In this document: in pieces, positions 13,698 through 15,718 of the stretch
Layout of the letters: each line of letters starts with the position of its first letter
Numbering within the stretch: the stretch's first letter is position 1
Assembly: GCA_028290765.1 (NCBI GenBank)
Contig: JAQGJF010000170.1
Coordinates: forward strand, 1-15,718
DNA: 15,718 nt
Source of the DNA: Tardiphaga sp.
GTDB lineage: Bacteria; Pseudomonadota; Alphaproteobacteria; Rhizobiales; Xanthobacteraceae
Direction: 5' to 3'
The notes under the pieces: generated by a model
Database searches by the model: none
What the model was told of the DNA's origin: nothing
What the model saw: the letters and a program-made list of their open reading frames with translations, nothing else
Translations under genes and position numbers: made by a program

Positions 13698-15287
13698 ATG
13701 AATGCGACGCCTGAGACCGCCCGGCGACCTCCCGGAACGCCGCCGATCGTGCTTCTCAAGGGCATCGCCAAATATTTCCCCGGCGTCATCGCCAATCAGG
13801 ACGTCGATCTCGAGGTCTGGGCCGGGGAAATTCACGCGCTGCTGGGCGAAAACGGCGCCGGCAAATCGACGCTGATGAATGTTCTCACCGGCATCTACAG
13901 ACCGGATGCCGGCGAGATCATCGTCGATGGCTATGCGCGGACCTTTGCCTCGCCTGTAGAGGCGATCGCGGCCTGCATCGGCATGGTGCATCAGCATTTC
14001 AAGCTGGTGAAAGCCTTTACCGTTGCGGAAAACATCCATCTCGGCTGGTCCGAAACTCCGGCAAGAATCAGTGCCGAGGCGCTGGAGGAACGCACCGCCG
14101 AGCTTGCCGCCGCGCTCAACCTCGCGGTCAGGCCCGGAGCGCGGGTCGAGGATCTTTCGACCGGCGAACAGCAGCGGGTGGAAATCCTGCGCGTCCTGAC
14201 CCGGCAGGCGCGGGTGCTGATCCTCGATGAGCCGACCGCCGTTTTGACGCCGGCGGAAGCCCGCGAATTGTTCAAGGCGCTGCGGGATTTCGTCGCGCGC
14301 GGCAACGCCGTGATCTTCATCAGCCACAAGCTCGACGAGGTGCTGGAGATTTCCGACCAGATCAGCGTGCTGCGTGGCGGCCGTAAAGTAGCAACAGAGA
14401 AAACGCGCAATTGTAGCGAGAAAATGCTGGCGAGACTGATGGTCGGCCACGAGATCGTGCTGAACAATCTGCGCGGGCGCGGCGTCGGCGCGGCGCCGGT
14501 CTCACCCGATCCGGTGCTGAGCCTGCGCGACGTCTTGGCCCATGACGATCTCGGCAATACCGCGCTGCGCGGCGTGTCGCTGGACATTCGTGCCGGCGAA
14601 ATTCTCGGCATCGCCGGGGTCGCCGGCAACGGCCAGAAGGAACTCAGCCAGGTGCTGACCGGCATGCGCCCCCTCGCATCCGGCAGCATTATCGTCGGCG
14701 GAAAGGACTTCAGCGGCGCCGGCGCCGGCGAATTCGCGGACTTTGGCGTCGGCCATATTCCGGAAGACCGGCTCAGCAGCGGGCTCGCGCCGGCGCTGAG
14801 CGTCACCGACAATGCCGTGATCCGCGAATATGACCGCTCTCCGGTCTCGCTCGGACGCTGGTTCCGGCCGCGCGCCGCGACCGCGCTGGCGCGCCACATC
14901 GCAGAGGCCGCGGCGGTCGCGGTCCCGAACTTCGCCATGCCGGTGCGCAATCTCTCCGGCGGCAACCAGCAGCGGCTGGTCGCGCGCCGCGAGATGCGCA
15001 TCGCCGGCCGGGTGCTGATCGCGGCCTATCCGAGCCGGGGCCTCGACGTCGGCGCGATCAACACCATGATGCGCTACTTCGTCGAGCTGCGCGACGCCGG
15101 CGTCGGCGTCATCCTGATCTCCGAAGAGCTGGAAGAGCTGCTCAACCTGTCCGACCGCATCGCCGTGATGTTCCACGGCGAGATCATGGGCATCGTCGAG
15201 ACGGCGTCGACGGACATCGAAGAGATCGGCATGCTGATGGGCGGGCAACGCGCCGCGATACGCCCCCTCGAACCCGCAGGGATCTGA
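13698..15287 (+). CDS. ABC transporter ATP-binding protein, duplicated (YufO/NupO type)
   Basis: A 529-residue protein with two fused ABC ATPase domains, the form used by nucleoside (BMP-linked) and ribose-type importers. Domain 1 is complete: Walker A GENGAGKST at 50-58, signature LSTGEQQ at 153-159 and Walker B VLILDEPT around 173-180. Domain 2 has the usual degenerate Walker A (GVAGNGQK at 307-314, no Lys-Ser/Thr), signature LSGGNQQ at 419-425, and a Walker B-like VLIAAYPSRGLDVGA, where the common Gln-Pro-Thr reads Tyr-Pro-Ser and no catalytic Glu follows. One productive ATP site per protein is typical of this family, so this is not damage. It follows the binding protein by 34 bases with a weak ribosome site and precedes the permease by two bases. 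It should power import with two permeases, only the first of which is in view. Confidence 0.92.
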   Translation: MNATPETARRPPGTPPIVLLKGIAKYFPGVIANQDVDLEVWAGEIHALLGENGAGKSTLMNVLTGIYRPDAGEIIVDGYARTFASPVEAIAACIGMVHQHFKLVKAFTVAENIHLGWSETPARISAEALEERTAELAAALNLAVRPGARVEDLSTGEQQRVEILRVLTRQARVLILDEPTAVLTPAEARELFKALRDFVARGNAVIFISHKLDEVLEISDQISVLRGGRKVATEKTRNCSEKMLARLMVGHEIVLNNLRGRGVGAAPVSPDPVLSLRDVLAHDDLGNTALRGVSLDIRAGEILGIAGVAGNGQKELSQVLTGMRPLASGSIIVGGKDFSGAGAGEFADFGVGHIPEDRLSSGLAPALSVTDNAVIREYDRSPVSLGRWFRPRAATALARHIAEAAAVAVPNFAMPVRNLSGGNQQRLVARREMRIAGRVLIAAYPSRGLDVGAINTMMRYFVELRDAGVGVILISEELEELLNLSDRIAVMFHGEIMGIVETASTDIEEIGMLMGGQRAAIRPLEPAGI

Positions 15288-15289
15288 GC

Positions 15290-15718
15290 TTGGCGATCCG
15301 CATCCAGTATCTCCCTTCGCCACAACCCGCAGTCGCGCTGCTGGCGCGCGGGCTTGCGATCGTGTTGGCACTGTTCTGCGCAGGCCTGCTGCTCGCCGCC
15401 AGCGGAGCCGCCCCGCTGACACTGGCGTCGCAGGTGATCAAATCGACCTTCGGCTCCAGTTTCGGCCTCGAAGACCTCGGATTGCTGGTGACGCCGCTGA
15501 TCCTGACCGGACTGTCGGTTTCGGTCGCACTCAAGATCGGCGCCTGGAACATCGGCGCCGAAGGTCAGTTTTATGCCGGCGCCTTCGCGGCCACCGGCGT
15601 CGGACTCTTCATCCCCGGCCCCACCGTCGTGATCCTGCCGCTGATGTTCGTCGCCGGTGTCTTCGGCGGCGTGGTCTGGATCCTGATCCCGACGCTGGCG
15701 CGCGCCTATGCCGGTGTC
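15290..15718 (+). CDS. ABC transporter permease, BMP/nucleoside type (partial, runs off the window)
   Basis: The first 143 codons of an inner-membrane permease, open to the last base of the window. The start is TTG two bases after the ATPase stop, with AGGGA about nine bases upstream; no ATG lies nearby in frame. The protein begins LAIRIQYLPSPQPAVAL. A first membrane segment follows at about 17-38 (LARGLAIVLALFCAGLLLAA), then LLVTPLILTGLSVSVALKIG, the family hallmark AWNIGAEGQFYAGAFAA, and a further hydrophobic stretch (VVILPLMFVAGVFGGVVWIL). The NIGAEGQ motif is typical of the permeases paired with BMP binding proteins (YufP/NupP-like). A second permease gene is expected to follow outside the window. 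Confidence 0.88.
   Translation, partial: MAIRIQYLPSPQPAVALLARGLAIVLALFCAGLLLAASGAAPLTLASQVIKSTFGSSFGLEDLGLLVTPLILTGLSVSVALKIGAWNIGAEGQFYAGAFAATGVGLFIPGPTVVILPLMFVAGVFGGVVWILIPTLARAYAGV

Noticed and set aside
14605..14640. Loss of the second Walker A in the ABC ATPase as damage
   Set aside because: A degenerate second nucleotide site is usual in this duplicated nucleoside/ribose importer family.

Overview
The window looks like a high-GC alphaproteobacterial chromosome, most likely a Bradyrhizobium, Rhodopseudomonas or Afipia relative. This is judged from the codon bias, the gene families and the style of the intergenic DNA; no species-level marker is present. The genes are densely packed, mostly in translationally coupled operons, and long antisense shadow frames are common.

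Left region (1-4064). A minus-strand operon encodes a zinc-type NAD(P)-dependent alcohol dehydrogenase and two small unrecognised proteins, each gene overlapping the previous one by 4 bases (ATGA). Divergent from it is a 635-residue AcoR/MimR-type sigma-54 activator. The space between them holds a textbook sigma-54 promoter layout driving the dehydrogenase operon: a consensus -24/-12 element, an IHF-like site and an upstream palindrome, in that order.

Middle (4065-4787). An SseB-like gene is followed by non-coding DNA. That DNA contains a clear 3' fragment of a threonine tRNA (anticodon arm through CCA, then five T) with no 5' half. This is the usual footprint of integration at a tRNA gene, so it may mark an island border.

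Right region (4788-15718). A seven-gene minus-strand operon, read from 12171 down to 4788, encodes in order an acylphosphatase-like small protein, a Rieske-domain protein, a GST-like protein, adenine deaminase, a GMC oxidoreductase, an MtaD/AtzB-type amidohydrolase and a Rieske-less oxygenase catalytic subunit. Divergent from it is a BMP/PnrA-type ABC importer (binding protein, ATPase, first permease), a family that typically imports nucleosides or purines. Both divergent units have sigma-54-type promoter sequences in the shared intergenic region.

The main point of interest is that one Rieske oxygenase appears to be split over two genes. The Rieske protein keeps the Cys-His/Cys-His ligands but has no mononuclear iron motif. 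The other protein keeps the iron motif but has no Rieske ligands. A GST-like protein is encoded directly after the Rieske gene. This recalls the caffeine N7-demethylase NdmCDE of Pseudomonas putida CBB5, where NdmC lacks a Rieske domain and NdmE is GST-like, but here the Rieske domain is a free-standing protein. With two deaminases and a purine-type importer alongside, the locus plausibly takes up and dealkylates or oxidises an N-substituted purine (a methylated purine, or an N6-substituted adenine such as a cytokinin) and releases nitrogen. The substrate is inference; the split is visible in the sequence.
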